A stretch of DNA of 64,000 nt from Diphasiastrum complanatum (GCA_029204225.1 CM055097.1:30285785-30349784); one strand, 5' to 3'. Counted from the first letter of the stretch, positions 12,284 to 23,269 are shown. Made by a program: numbers and translations. Notes: generated from the sequence alone by a model not told the origin.

Positions 12284-13001
12284 TGTAGGAAAAATAATAA
12301 TTATTCTTCCACAGAGAATATGATGCAAGTTCAAATAAATCAAACTAATATCAGTGTCTTCAATCGGGATTGTATCTGATCTATGTACTAATAGAACAAT
12401 ATTAGTTCTGATTGAATATGCATGCAAAAATTATATGCGGAAGTAAGAGACAACTTAAGACTATTTAGACAATAAGAAGCTATTGATCAAAAATGAGTTT
12501 TTATAATTCTGAATCTGATTCATCAATGTACACCTCTTGTTGTCTTATCTCGTTGTTGTGCCTCTGATTGAGTGAGTGAGTTACAACAAGTAGATCACAT
12601 GTATTTATATTGCTACATGACATGTCTTTTGGCCTTTTATTTACAAGTCTTTTGGTCTTTCAATGTTGTAATAGTAGATATCTAACCATTTATGATGGTT
12701 GATATTCAAATAGACGTTCTGTTTCCAGGGTCAAATAGATTTTGTTTGCGAATTATTCGCAACAGTCCATCTCTTTGTCTCAGCTTCGTGTGTCACGAAT
12801 TGTTCACGACACTTGTCTCTTCGCAACATTTTTGTCTTTCGTGAATTGTTCGCGACAGATGACAATTCTTGAGCTTGAAGAAGAAATCTAGAATATTTCG
12901 CGAACTGTTCGATATAGTTTTGCGACAGGTGAGCTTGAAGAACAGTCCAGAAGATTTCGCGAATTGTTTGCGACAATTTCATGACATCTGAGGCTTGAAC
13001 A
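12284..13001 (-). repeat. 5' LTR of copia-2 inserted in gypsy-A protease
   Basis: The LTR runs from TGTAGGAAAAATAAT next to the PBS to GGCTTGAACA at 13001, giving TG...CA ends and 718 bp. The right flank is GAAAA (13002-13006). It cuts the gypsy-A protease ORF after LEDTF. It contains repeats of a TTCGCGAATTGTTCGCGAC-like motif (about 12750-12975). The partner LTR is missing, so no target-site duplication can be tested. Confidence 0.75.
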
Positions 13002-13723
13002 GAAAATAGAATAAAAAGTATCTTCTAAAGTGAAACTGGTGTCAATCACAGGGGTTTCGCCTTCATATCTATCACGGTTCCAGGTAATAATATGTTCTTC
13101 TGATTTACCATGATTATTTTTCTCGCCAGTCTGAAATCTCAATTCTCTAGACTTCCAGTGTACACTTGCACTAGCTTGATAAAGCCAAGGCCGTCCAATT
13201 AAAACAGAGTAAGATGACAAACCAAGTGGTTTGATGACAATAAAATTCATTGTAAAAGGCTTGGCTTGTATGTATACTGTCACATCCTTTAATTCACCAA
13301 CATGCTTTCTTCGTGTCGAATCAACCAATTTGATATTTCTTTGAGTTGGTTGAATATTAGTCAAACCCAAGGCATGAGCAGTGTCTTCAGTTATGATGTT
13401 GACACTCGAACCCGAGTCAATCGACACTTTCTCAATTAAACATCCCGCAATTGTAACGTCGATCTCTGGTGCGCCAACATCTCCCAGATCAATGGACAAT
13501 ATGCCAACATTTGGCAAAGAAATTGGTTTCTTTTTCTTAGGAGAAGAAAGACTTTTCAACTGCTTACGATAGTAATTATTGTCAGCCAATAATTGCTCGA
13601 AAGTTATATTGGGACGAAGTGAACTAGTATAATTGACACTGTTATAATCTTTTGTCTTTGCTTTCGAGATATGCTTATCAATAGTGGCCTTTGAAAGTTT
13701 TGTCTTCGTGATTTCCACGTCCA
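13002..13723 (-). mobile_element. Ty3/gypsy aspartic protease part of gypsy-A
   Basis: The minus strand begins at the insertion site with MDVEITKTKLSKATIDKHIS, a basic linker. The retropepsin domain follows: IDSGSSVNIITEDTAHALG carries the DSG active site, and SVLIGRPWLYQA is the second conserved hydrophobic-Gly motif. It ends abruptly where the copia-2 LTR starts. The ORF is the continuation of the gag at 17.6-19.3 kb, from which it is separated only by the nested element. No stop is seen inside this part. It was probably one gag-protease frame before two later insertions. Confidence 0.85.
13719..13723. repeat. Target-site duplication, left copy (GTCCA)
   Basis: GTCCA immediately precedes the TGTAGTGGG start of the nested element. 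The identical GTCCA follows its end at 17602-17606. Five base pairs is the normal duplication length for plant gypsy integrases. Confidence 0.88.
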
Positions 13724-14442
13724 TGTAGTGGGTTTTTTTCCTTGCCTATCCTCAACCCAAGATCTAATCAATCTAGCATCGATGAGATGAAGTTAGTTGT
13801 CACACGTAGATTTGTTCCCATGAGAGCGATAGTATAGTTCAAATTTCAGCATGAATGGAAGATCCAAATCTAACTCTAACATCCATTAACCCTAAGCATT
13901 AACACTACATCCATTAACACTAAATCCACAATGAGGATAACTTACTCTTTTTCTCTCTCCCTTTCTCTCTCTCATAAAAAGTATAAAAACATGCAATCCC
14001 AATAACGATAAGATCCAACAATGGAGGAAAAGTAATAGAGAGCAAGGACATTCATAAATCCATTTCACAAGAGAACCAATATGCTTTATTGAAATAAGGA
14101 AATGAGCATGTGTAAGAACTCGAGTTGGTCCCTTTTTATAGTACAGAGAAGGACCCTGGCCTCTGAATCCTATTGGTCCATGTCTACCTCCCTAATTATT
14201 CAAATTTAAAAAAGAGTGGAACCATCCAAATTGGAGGGAAACCTAACTTTATTCACGAACTTGACATTTACGCCCTGCGACATTAAAAGTCCTGCAAAAA
14301 ATGCCTAAAGTCCCTTTATTGACTTGTAACTAATCAAATAACTATGTGATCATCGGGTTGGACTTACACAAGCAGGGTGCCAAATCCCTCTCACTTATTA
14401 ACTAGGGTTAGGGTTGCCTTGGGATCCGCAAACCCTCAAACA
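13724..14442 (-). repeat. 3' LTR of nested gypsy element
   Basis: 719 bp, from TGTAGTGGGTTTTTTTCC to AACCCTCAAACA. It matches 16851-17601 along its whole length. The minus-strand start is TGTTTGAGGGTTTGCGG, directly after the polypurine tract. Confidence 0.9.
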
Positions 14443-14460
14443 ACATCCCCCACCAAAATT
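14443..14460 (-). promoter_or_regulatory. Polypurine tract of nested gypsy element
   Basis: The minus strand reads TTTTGGTGGGGGATGT immediately upstream of the 3' LTR start. This is the position and composition expected for plus-strand DNA priming. Confidence 0.75.
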
Positions 14461-14900
14461 GGTGGCGGTCCCATGACACCTACGAGATGCAATTACTGTG
14501 GACTTTTATTCGCTTCTCGTCGAATCTTTATTAAATGATAATGCACCTTCTCCATGAAGTCGAGTCGGGCAGTGTTAAAATCCAAATTGTGCGGCAAAAA
14601 ACAATGGTGGGCTCCGGCAATCCACTTTGAAGTTGTCCATGATGTGAATCGAGATTCCCAGGAGCCTCCCATCATTGCAGCACAAAAATATAGTCACAAG
14701 CCACCGACAACTATTCCTTGATGCTCTCTGAGGCCATTGGCTTATTTGGATTGAATGCCAAAGAGGAAGGCAATCATCCCATCTCGTTGCCACGGATGCC
14801 AACAGAGTCAAGTTCTTCGCAAAAAGTGCCGATTGCCTCACTGTCGATAATCCAGTCCCCATTTTTCAAATGGCACTTGCGATAAAACCGGATGCAAGGG
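14443..14900 (-). mobile_element. 3' tail of nested element, integrase core missing
   Basis: After the integrase zinc finger and the VPFEKWGLD start of the core, the reading changes abruptly to sequence carrying the motif TVRQSALFAKNLTLLASVA. A close relative (TVRQSAMFAKDLTLLASVA) occurs at 30300-30380. The expected second Asp and Glu of the integrase core are absent. The rest up to the PPT holds no domain I recognise. Confidence 0.6.
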
Positions 14901-15530
14901 TTAATAGTTCTATCTAGTAGGCCGGCGTGCTCGCTGGGAACCATCACATGTCTGAACATAATTTTTTGTGTCCTTATGAAGTGTAGGCCACCAACAACCT
15001 TATTGCAAAAGTTTGCGAACAGTAATATCTGTAGAGAAGTGTCCTCCGCCCATGCCATCATGTGAAAACGTGATTAAATCTGGTATTTCATGCGGTAAAA
15101 CACATCTACGTAGAATATTGTCTGATCCACGACAATACAATTGTCCTGCAATCGATTGATAAGGTTGAGCCTTATGAATCAATTTTTTCTTTTGTACTTT
15201 TGTCAAAGAGTCATTCGGTTGTCCTAGCATCAGATACTCAACAACATCCGCTGCCCACTCGAGTACTGCTTCTACATAGAATAATGCAGCATCTGGTAAT
15301 TTATCATCCACCTCAGTATTAACTGGTGCACATTCTATTTGCGAAACGTGGTCGGCAAAATAATGTTGCTTTCCCTTTTGAACCACAATTCGAAAGTCAA
15401 ATTCAGTCAATAACAATAACCATCTTGCAATATGTCTAGTATTGCACGGCTTGTTTACCAAGTATAGTAATGGCTGGTGATCCGTATAAATACAAAGTGC
15501 ATTTCCATGAGGTAATGACGAAATTTCCAA
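14900..15530 (-). mobile_element. RNase H and integrase zinc finger of nested gypsy
   Basis: The minus strand reads CIYTDHQPLLYLVNKPCNTR and the segment ending FADHVSQIEC, the C-terminal half of gypsy RNase H. A linker follows, then the integrase HHCC finger (GMGGGHFSTDITVRKLLQ, a shift, CWWPTLHKD, TCDGSQ). The last Cys of CxxC is Ser, as in the gypsy copy at 3.3-5.1 kb. There is at least one frameshift near 15000. Confidence 0.82.
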
Positions 15531-15659
15531 ACAAAAAAAATCATGGCTAACGCTTCACGTTCTGTTGTTGAATAGTTCTTCTCCGGATCTGTAAGTTGTC
15601 TACTTGCAAATCATATTGGATAGTCCTTCTTATAGTCACTTGGCTGCGTCAAAACTGAT

Positions 15660-16440
15660 CCAATTGCATATTTTGAGGCATTACTGTGAACATGAAACTC
15701 AACCGTCCAATCTAGAGAACGCAGTATTGGTGCTGATATTAATGCTTTTTTTTAAGTTTTCAAAGGCTTCTAATGCCTCTACTATCCAAATAGGAACAAT
15801 AGTCAGATTGTATATAGGTCTTGCTAATCCGCAAAGAAGATAATAAAAATTCGATAGTAGTTCGCATGACCCATAAACACATAAACTCCATGAATTCTTG
15901 TTGGCGGTGGCAATTCCACAATAACCTTGATTTTAGAATAATCTGTGGCAATGCCATGTCTCGATATCACATGCCCAAGCACAACTCCATGTGAAACCCA
16001 TATCTGACATTTTTCTGGATTCAGAGAAATTTGATACTTGCGACATATTTCAAATATTTTTTCCAATCGATCCAGGTGGTCTATATCTGTACTATGGACT
16101 TCCATGTCATCCAAGTAAATTTCAAGGAATTTCTGCAGATAATCTTTAAAAGCCAATTGCATTACTCTTTGGAACTAACTTGGTGCATTACAGAGTCCAA
16201 ACGACATTACTTTGTAAGCATAGGTATCCCATTCTGTTGCAAAAGCTGTTTTGTGGCAATCTACAGGTGCAATCTTGACCTGGTTGTAACCACTAAATCC
16301 ATCTAGAAAACTATAAGCTTCCGCTCCAGCAAGGCGGTCCAAAATGCTTTCAATAAAAGGTAACGGAAAGTGATCCTTCCTCGTCACTTTGTTCAAAGCC
16401 TTGAGATTCACACAAATTCTCATTTCATCTTATCTGCTGG
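15660..16440 (-). mobile_element. Reverse transcriptase of nested gypsy element
   Basis: From right to left: RICVNLKALNKVTRKDHFPL, LDGFSGYNQVKIA, TAFATEWDTYAYKVMSFGLC, then IYLDDMEVHS with the catalytic Asp pair, CRKYQISLNPEKC, GHVISRHGI and FMGHANYYRIF. A stop or shift near 16165-16175 splits palm and fingers. Upstream of 16440 the sequence up to the PBS has no gag or protease. A relative lies at 31560-32045. Confidence 0.88.
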
Positions 16441-16832
16441 AAAGGATTGTTTGCTCTTCAAACCAAAGGTTCTGTGATCAAAACCAAAGGTGTTTGCAAC
16501 TCGACGAACATTTCCTGAAAGACGGCAAAAAGTTATCAGTTTTGATGACAATTTTTGTCTCCTTTTGACCAAAATCTGGCAGATTTGATCGATTTTAATT
16601 GTTTTTTCTGATATCTCAGATCCAAATGGATCTTAAGATTGGTGATCTGAATAGCTTTTCCTGTTCCACAATCAGATTAGATTTCAAACAAGCAAATCCA
16701 CTCAAATCAAGCAAAATCACTCCCAAACTAACCCTAAATGCAGATTTAACACTATTCATGCCTCGACAAGATGCTTAATGCAAGCTAACCATCCAACAAA
16801 CATGCTACAAATTGAAAAATTGGTGTAGCTCC
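16440..16832 (-). other. Leader region of nested element, no ORF
   Basis: This is the segment between PBS and RT. It has stops in all minus frames and no knuckle, capsid or protease motif. An intact gypsy element would have well over 1 kb of gag-protease here, so the 5' half of the coding region is deleted. Confidence 0.65.
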
Positions 16833-16850
16833 CTGGAAACGGTGCCAAAT
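16833..16850 (-). promoter_or_regulatory. PBS-like site of nested element
   Basis: The minus strand reads TTTGGCACCGTTTCCAGGGA directly after the LTR end. It resembles the TGGCGCCGTTGCC primer site next to the gypsy-A LTR but carries several substitutions. Confidence 0.7.
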
Positions 16851-17601
16851 TTTAGTGGGTTTCTTTCCTTGCCTATCTTCAATCCAAGATCTAATCAATC
16901 TAGCATCGAGGAGATGAAGTTAGTTGTCACGCATAGATTCGTTCCCATGAGAGCGATAGTATAGTTCAGATTTCAGCATGAATGGAAGATCCAAATCTAA
17001 CTCTAACATCCATTAATCCTAAGCATTAACACTACATCCGTTCACACTAAATCCACAATGAAGATAGCTTACTCTTTCTCTCTCTCTCTCCCTTTCTCTC
17101 TCATAAAAAGTATAAAAACATGCAATCCCAATAACAATCAGATCCAACAATTAGCAAAACTCAATAAAAGATTGAGAGACGGAGGAAAATTGATAGAGAG
17201 CAAGGACATTCATAAATCCATTTCACAAGAGAACCAATCTGCTTTATTGAAATGAAGAAATGAGCATGTGTAGGAACTCGAGTTGCTCCCTTTTTATAGT
17301 AGAGAGGAGGACCCTGGCCTCTGAATCCTATTGGTCCATTTTTACCTCGCTAATTATTCAAATTTAAAAATGAGTGAGAACTATCCATATTGGAGGGAAA
17401 CCCAACTTTACTCACTAACTTGACATTTAGGCCCTGTGACATTAAAAGTCCCGCAAAAAAGGCCTAAAGTCCTTTTATTGACTTGTAACTAATCAAATAA
17501 CTATGTGATCATCGGGTTGGACTTACATAAACAGGGTGCCAAGTCCCTCTCAATTATTAACTAGGGTTAGGGTTGCCTTGGGATCCGCAAACCCTCCAAC
17601 A
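16851..17601 (-). repeat. 5' LTR of nested gypsy element
   Basis: 751 bp. It matches 13724-14442 except for a 29-bp extra segment near 17153-17181 and scattered substitutions. The inner edge reads TTTAGTGGG where the other LTR has TGTAGTGGG, so the terminal dinucleotide is mutated at the inner end. The outer end is ...CCCTCCAACA. Confidence 0.9.
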
Positions 17602-17606
17602 GTCCA
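17602..17606. repeat. Target-site duplication, right copy (GTCCA)
   Basis: Identical to 13719-13723. It marks the insertion point of the nested element in the gypsy-A gag-protease frame. Confidence 0.88.
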
Positions 17607-19341
17607 CTTCCTCAAAGGTGACTTTCTTCTCTGCAGTGGCTATCTGTAGCTCAGAATTAATAATTTCTTTTGCTTCTACAGAAATATCCTTTGAAAATAA
17701 CTTAGCTGCATCACGATCATAATCAGGATCTGCTTAAGATCTTTTTTTGTTATGGCTTTGTTCGAAGATTTCTTTTTCGAGGACTTTCTTCATTTCTTTG
17801 AAGGTACTTTTGTGTCAGCTTTCGAGGAGCTTTTGCTTCTCGTAATCACTTTGAATAACTTCTCCACATTGCTTGGCCAAGATTGGTCAACTAACTTTGA
17901 TTGTTTGGCTTCAATGACATCAACCTTCCGTACAACAACATCGGCTGAAGATTTTAGTTTTGTAATAGCAATAGCAGTAGGAGCAGCAACATACTGGTAC
18001 TTTGGACCCAGCTTTAACTGTTGTGGACAATCCGGATACTTGTGGCTAGGTTCTTTACAGTTCGAACACAAAGGTATAAATCCAATCGATTTTCATGGCT
18101 GCGGACAGTCAAGCGAAAAATGTTTTGGTTCACCACAATTATAACAGTTTTTCGAAAAAAGTTTATTTGAACTGGAAGCACCCACAAATTTTGGTGGATT
18201 GTGTCTCTTTGGTGAAAACTTTGGTTTGCCTTGTTGAAATGGTGCTGTAGAACCTTGAACATAATTAGTAGATGCATAATCTTGAAATATAAACAATACC
18301 TCATGAGAAGGATCTTCAACATACTTTATGTTCATAGCTCTACACTTTTCATTAGAATGTCCTGACGTACCATATTTCGCACACCATAGTCCTATATTCG
18401 AAGCAGAAGCTTTCAGTCTCTTGTCTGCAACTTTTGAAATTTGAACTTCTTGTTAAGATCAGCCATGTTACTTTTCCAAAGCTTTTCAACTTTAGATATC
18501 GAAGACTTATCCTCATAGTTTTTACCATCATCTTCTTGTTTGGACTTTTGTTTCTTTCTTCGATCAGTATCATATGTTTCTATGTATGATGAGTCACTAG
18601 AATCAGATTCAGAACTTGAAGAACTTGAACTGGATTTAGATTTAGATTCATCTTTGCTTTCACTAGAGTCATGCTTAGACTTTCGAGTTCATCTAGTAGA
18701 ATGTCTTTTACGTGCTAACTTGGAAGTCTCATAATTCTCATCACTCGTTATGACTGTTGATAAAGAAGTCGTATCTCCTTGTCTACAATATCGATCAATT
18801 TTCGGTGGTAGTCCTGCCAAAACCCACTCGATCTGCATTGCGAAGGGTACACACCAGTTAGTTTTCCAATTAGATTCTTTACTTTTTGTGTATACCTTTG
18901 AAGAGATTCTTTCTTCTTCTTATGGACATTGTTAAGTCGTCTGAGGATTCTGGACGAATAACCAATTTTTCTAAACTGGTTTAGGAACACATCTTTCAGC
19001 AGTAACCAGGTGGTTACACGTCCTGGCTGAACTTGACTGTACCATATGCGTGCTTGCTTTCTCAAAAAACTAGGAAAAATCCGTAGCTTGTCAGCATTTG
19101 CACCTTCGTTGTTCGAGTTGGCAATGGACTCAAACTGCGAAACATAACTATTAGAATCATCTGAAGATGTTCCTTTGAAATAATCATATTTGATCTTCGA
19201 GATTGAAGTGAAACATGGACCAGGGCCTTCCATATTCGGTTTTGGTTCAGGTTCAGGATTAACGACTTCAGAACCTGGTTCAGCTTCATGAAGAGGGTTT
19301 TTAGGATTAAAATTCAGGAAAGGTGATTCTCCTCTTTGCAA
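17607..19341 (-). mobile_element. Ty3/gypsy gag of gypsy-A with three CCHC knuckles
   Basis: The start at 19341 gives MQRGESPFLNFNPKNPLHEA and an acidic Pro-rich N-terminus. The capsid-like retrotransposon gag domain runs about 19200-18850 (ARIWYSQVQPGRVTTWLLLK, FLNQFRK, ESLQRYTQKV). After a frameshift near 18750 comes a Ser/Asp/Glu-rich stretch (about 18580-18700). Knuckle 1 is near 18340-18395 (WCAKYGTSGHSNEKC, second Cys changed to Tyr), knuckle 2 is CYNCGEPKHFSLDC near 18105-18150, and knuckle 3 is CSNCKEPSHKYPDC near 18030-18070. A basic/acidic linker continues to the insertion site at 17606, and the protease continues on the far side of the nested element. Stops near 18430-18410 show decay. 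Confidence 0.86.
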
Positions 19342-19467
19342 AGATTCCTGAAGTCTTTTGTAAAATTCTTCTCAAAGTTTCCGATATCTTTCTAGTCGAG
19401 TAGCTCTATCTGACATACATTGGGGATGGAGATGGAGTTGTGAGTTTGCATCACTTTAGTTGGCTAT

Positions 19468-19489
19468 CCTCGGCAACGGCGCCAAAAAT
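19468..19489 (-). promoter_or_regulatory. Primer-binding site of gypsy-A
   Basis: The minus strand reads TTTTTGGCGCCGTTGCCG just inside the LTR end ATATACCA. This form is common in plant Athila/Tat-type gypsy elements. Its position 125 bp before the gag start fits. Confidence 0.82.
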
Positions 19490-20530
19490 TGGTATATGTC
19501 ACAACATACCAACACATAATTGCTATATTTATGTAGTATTTAGATCGTTCCCCAAGAAGATAGCACTCAAAAACTACTTAATTGATACAAACTTGACTTA
19601 TTACGAATGAAATGGTGTCGGTAATTATTTTGGTTGTCAACAGACATTTAATAAACAACCAATATTGCTTGTATTATGGTGTGCGTTGATAAATCAATTC
19701 CAAACAACAATCTTCCTCTATCAAACCGAATGAAAAGTGTTCTGCAAATGAAATGTTATCAGAGTAGTTCGAATGAATTACACTCTGACTGATTAAGTTG
19801 TCAGCAGGGATCTGTGTTACGTTCGATGCAGACATATACAAATAGACAAAAAGTTAATCTTATTCCTGAACTAATGTGTTCTAGACAAAAGTTCTCAACA
19901 ACTAAAGTCCAGTCATGGTTAAAGAAATCAAGTAATTTGCGAATATGTTAGAAACAATTATCTTCGTTACTAACACATATACAGATCAAAACTCAGTTCC
20001 TCAGGTAGGGACTAGCATTTCACAAACATACATACTTCCCTTATCAGCAATTGTGAAAAATTGCACCAAGGGATATTTCACTCGAATGTCGAACAAAAAG
20101 TATTCGCACAAACGAGTAAGTTAGTTTTAAGATAGTTCTTTAGATCGACTTCATGGAAACGCAAGAAACGATTGTAATGAAATATCATACTGTCTAACCA
20201 AAGAATGATTTAAGTACTGTGTACGGATTGCTGGTAGACCCGAAGTCACTCACACACAGCAGTGCGAAGAACAGAGATTAAAGAAAATAATCTTAGACGC
20301 TCTATTCACTTCTTCAATCTCAAACATACAATAACTTTCTTTCTCTCTCAGTAACGTGAGAATGAAGCATGTATGTATTTATAGCCTATGGAGCACACCA
20401 CTTGAAATTCTTGGTGTGTCGCTCCATTTACAAATTCTAGTTAACGTATAAGTTACAAGTAAATTGTACAATTGATGGTCCAATGTGACGATTCAAATTC
20501 AGTCGCTTCGTATTCCAAGCGTTGGTTCAT
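19490..20530 (-). repeat. 5' LTR of gypsy-A, right edge approximate
   Basis: The inner edge is set by the PBS (plus strand TGGTATATGTCACAAC at 19490). The partner LTR is not in the window, so the outer edge near 20530 is only an estimate. A TATA box, CTATAAAT on the minus strand, lies at 20377-20384, consistent with an LTR promoter driving gag leftwards. Confidence 0.6.
20377..20384 (-). promoter_or_regulatory. TATA box in gypsy-A LTR
   Basis: CTATAAAT on the minus strand, about 890 bp upstream of the PBS in element sense. It is the best match to a core promoter in this LTR. Confidence 0.5.
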
Positions 20531-20678
20531 TCTAGGAGGTCATGTCCTTAAATAAAAGACAGGTCCTTAAGCAATTATATTCAAAAAATGATATAGGCCT
20601 CTTCATAATATATATTTATCCAGCGCATGTCCTCATTTTTGAGTATATATTGCCATTTTTGAATAAATATACAAATGT

Positions 20679-20935
20679 GTGGTATCACACGACGGGTCCA
20701 AACAAGGTAACTTGTATCAAGCCAAAATTATTAGCAGCTATGATAGCATATTGAATGCATCAAAAAATGAAAATCATCTCTGGCATAAAAGAATGTATCA
20801 TCTGAATATGAGAAGTCTCTACGATATGAGCAGAAAAGAGATTGTAAGTGGTCTGAGAGTTACAAGTCTAGACACCAGCTTCTGCAAAGCCTGTCAAAAG
20901 GGCAAGCAACATCGAAGTCTATTTTTGCAATAGGT
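20679..20935 (+). mobile_element. Copia pre-integrase zinc-finger fragment
   Basis: Plus-strand frame with HLWHKRMYHLNMRSLYDMSR and FCKACQKGKQHR, the HHCC zinc finger that starts copia integrase. The sequence stops at a TAG right after the finger and no core domain follows. It is an isolated shard abutting the gypsy-A LTR. Confidence 0.8.
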
Positions 20936-21640
20936 AGAAAATTGTTTTCTATCTTTTGAAATAGGTGTTGTTTCTTTTACTTATGTCAAGGAGACTACTA
21001 TAGATTGGGCTACTTAACCTTTTGGCTAGCTGAATTTGTTTTTTAATTGGCATCACACAAAGATCTTATTTGACTGGTGAAAGGTCTCAATCTTCTTGAT
21101 TTTTGAGATTTAATATTGGATCTTAAAATAACTAATGTATCAGGGCTAATCCTATGATTAGTTGTCTCATAGATCCTCCAAGGATTCTAGCATTTTCTCT
21201 ATTTGATACACACACTTGAGTGTACTCCTTGTTAGCCTTATGCGCCAACTCCACTGGTGAATCATACTCTGAGGACTATGAGGGCTCTTCATAGACTTTA
21301 GACTCTTCAAGAGTTGCAATCATATTCTCAAAACCCAGGAAGATCAGACTCGCCCACGAGTTAATCATACAATCGCATCTTCCAAACCCATGGTGGATCA
21401 GACTCGGCCATCTACTACGTGTTTTCAAACTCAAGAGGATCAAAATTGACCATCTACTATGTATTTTCAAAACCTAGGAGGATCACATGTGGTCGTGGAT
21501 GACTAATTGACAAAATGGAATAGTTACTTCAGTCTATATGGGATTTCTACAGACAAAAAACTAAAACTTGTGGTTTTGTATTACCATATTAAGTCTATGT
21601 CATGATGACATTATCTACAATCTAAATCCTCTATGTGGAA
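20936..21640. other. Non-coding, degraded stretch
   Basis: I recognise no domain. On the plus strand, 21300-21490 repeats variants of 'ctcaaaacccaggaagatca' and 'accatctactac' two or three times, a small decayed tandem repeat. Confidence 0.4.
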
Positions 21641-22560
21641 AGAACTCATGGAAACATTCAAAAAGTCATTTGTGGTTGCAAATTATTCAGATTACTAATA
21701 TAAATTTATCAACTGTAAAATGGGGACAAAGAGTCTAAGCTCTTATTTTCAAAAATATATGGATTTATAGAATAAGGTTCCATCATTCAATTCTAAATAG
21801 GCTCTCTGGTACCTCATCCTAGATTTTCCAATGGATTATTAGAAACAAATATAGGTGAAATGTGCTTCAATCTTTTGATAATATTTATGCAAATCATGAA
21901 AGCCAATGATTCCCCAATGGTGGCATCCTAGAAGAAATTTAAAACTACTTCATTGACATCTAGACCAAAGAAAAGAAAGAGATGAGTTCATGAGAAAACT
22001 CAAATCAAATATTTTGTTGAGCTGAATCAAATGGCCAAAATTGAATCTTTATTTAATTTTCAATAAGCATGGACATGTTATGAGACTATGTAGAATGAAA
22101 GCATCTCAAGTGATTGAGATGTTTAATTAAATCTAAAACTGGAAATTGACCTAATTGATTATGAATGGAATGTTTCTTTAGTAGAATTGATTTCATTTGA
22201 TAGGCATAATGAATTAGTATCCTAGTGGGCAATGGTTCAACTCATAATTTTATTAATTCTCATCTTGTGTAGAAACTCAATCTAGAAAAATTAAAGCCAC
22301 AGCAATCATAGATATAAGTTATATCCAGCTTTAGAAGCATAGTTGGAGATTTGAGAAGTCAAAGTACCAAAGCTCTTAGTTTTGATTTAAGACTATAAAA
22401 ACTAGTTGATTTTCATGTTTTAGATTCAGCATGCATAGACGTACTTCTAGGTGGTGAATGGTTATTTAACAAATGTTTTGATGTTGATTTTGAGAAGCAT
22501 GTGCTCTCATTTAGAGAGGGAGATAGAGTAGTTACATTTTTGAAATGCTTACACTCTTGC
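21640..22560 (+). mobile_element. Ty3/gypsy gag-protease fragment, degraded
   Basis: Plus strand. Gag-like pieces with many stops (KELMETFKKSF, FPMDY) are followed by a relic knuckle (FNKHGHVMRLCR, near 22062-22097). A protease then reads GNGSTHNFINSHLV where an active enzyme has Asp-Ser-Gly-Ser-Thr, so the catalytic Asp is gone. VLLGGEWLFN is the second protease motif. At least eight stops; clearly dead. Confidence 0.72.
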
Positions 22561-22772
22561 AAGGAGTAACATAATGCACAAATAGAAGGATAAATATAAA
22601 CCCACTAGAGCATGAACATGCATGAGATATAGATTTTGGTTCTTCTTAGATTTTAGACATGTAATTTGTTGAGTCCTTATGGTAAAACTACTTACCTCAC
22701 TAGTTTTCCATAGATAAAGTAATGGATAATGTGAAATCACAATAGAAAAAATAGATGTTTTCTCAAACCACG

Positions 22773-23165
22773 TGTTGGATTTATTACTTGTCTCCCTAAA
22801 TCCCATATTTAATCTAGATTAATTCATGTTGCTGCTATTTACTCGCATTGTTACACAGTCTACTAAAATACAAGGGAATCACAAACAAATATCTACGCAA
22901 CAGTCAAATTGTCAAGTCAAACTACCGAGGGAGTCTCGACAATCGAACTATCATAGACAAATTGTCGACTGTTTTGACTCTAACTCGAATCGACAATTGT
23001 CACTGTTTCAACTCCAATTCAAATTGACAAACCGTTTCAACTCCAGCTCAAATCAACAAAATTGTCGATTGTTTCAACTAGCATGATACCACTCTAAATT
23101 AAGCTAGTTACTTATCTAAACTAGCATCTGCATTGTGCAATTAATTTGATAATGACTATAGCTAT
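22773..23165 (+). repeat. Left copy of a direct repeat pair, likely copia LTR piece
   Basis: It begins TGTTGGATTTATTACTTG, then CTCCCTAAATCCC. It aligns with 27420-27805 over about 380 bp, through GACAAATTGTCGACT and TGCATTGTGCAA. The copies are diverged with indels. The right-hand copy follows a copia RNase H end, which supports an LTR origin. Confidence 0.6.
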
Positions 23166-23269
23166 GATCGCTCCTTGTAAGGAACACGTAAAGAGCCTAC
23201 AAATAACTTGTAAGGAACTCATAAAAGGCCCATAAGTAACATACTAGAAGCTCATAAGGCTTTCTCTTA

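Larger units (their letters stand above)
13724..17601 (-). mobile_element. Nested, internally deleted Ty3/gypsy element with both LTRs
   Basis: This 3878-bp element has direct LTRs at both ends, a PBS-like site inside the right LTR, a polypurine tract inside the left LTR, and GTCCA on both sides. It lies on the minus strand. Inside are reverse transcriptase (about 16430-15700), RNase H and the integrase zinc finger (about 15530-14900), and a 3' tail. The LTRs differ by a 29-bp indel and by roughly 5-7% substitutions over the first 125 bp, judged by eye, so it is not young. It lacks gag, protease and the integrase catalytic core. If it moved in this form it needed proteins from another element; the deletions could also be later. 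Confidence 0.9.

Noticed and set aside
17607-19341. Endogenous pararetrovirus as the source of the three-knuckle gag
   Set aside because: An adjacent PBS and LTR with a TATA box and the capsid-like gag fit an LTR retrotransposon; no virus-specific domain was seen.
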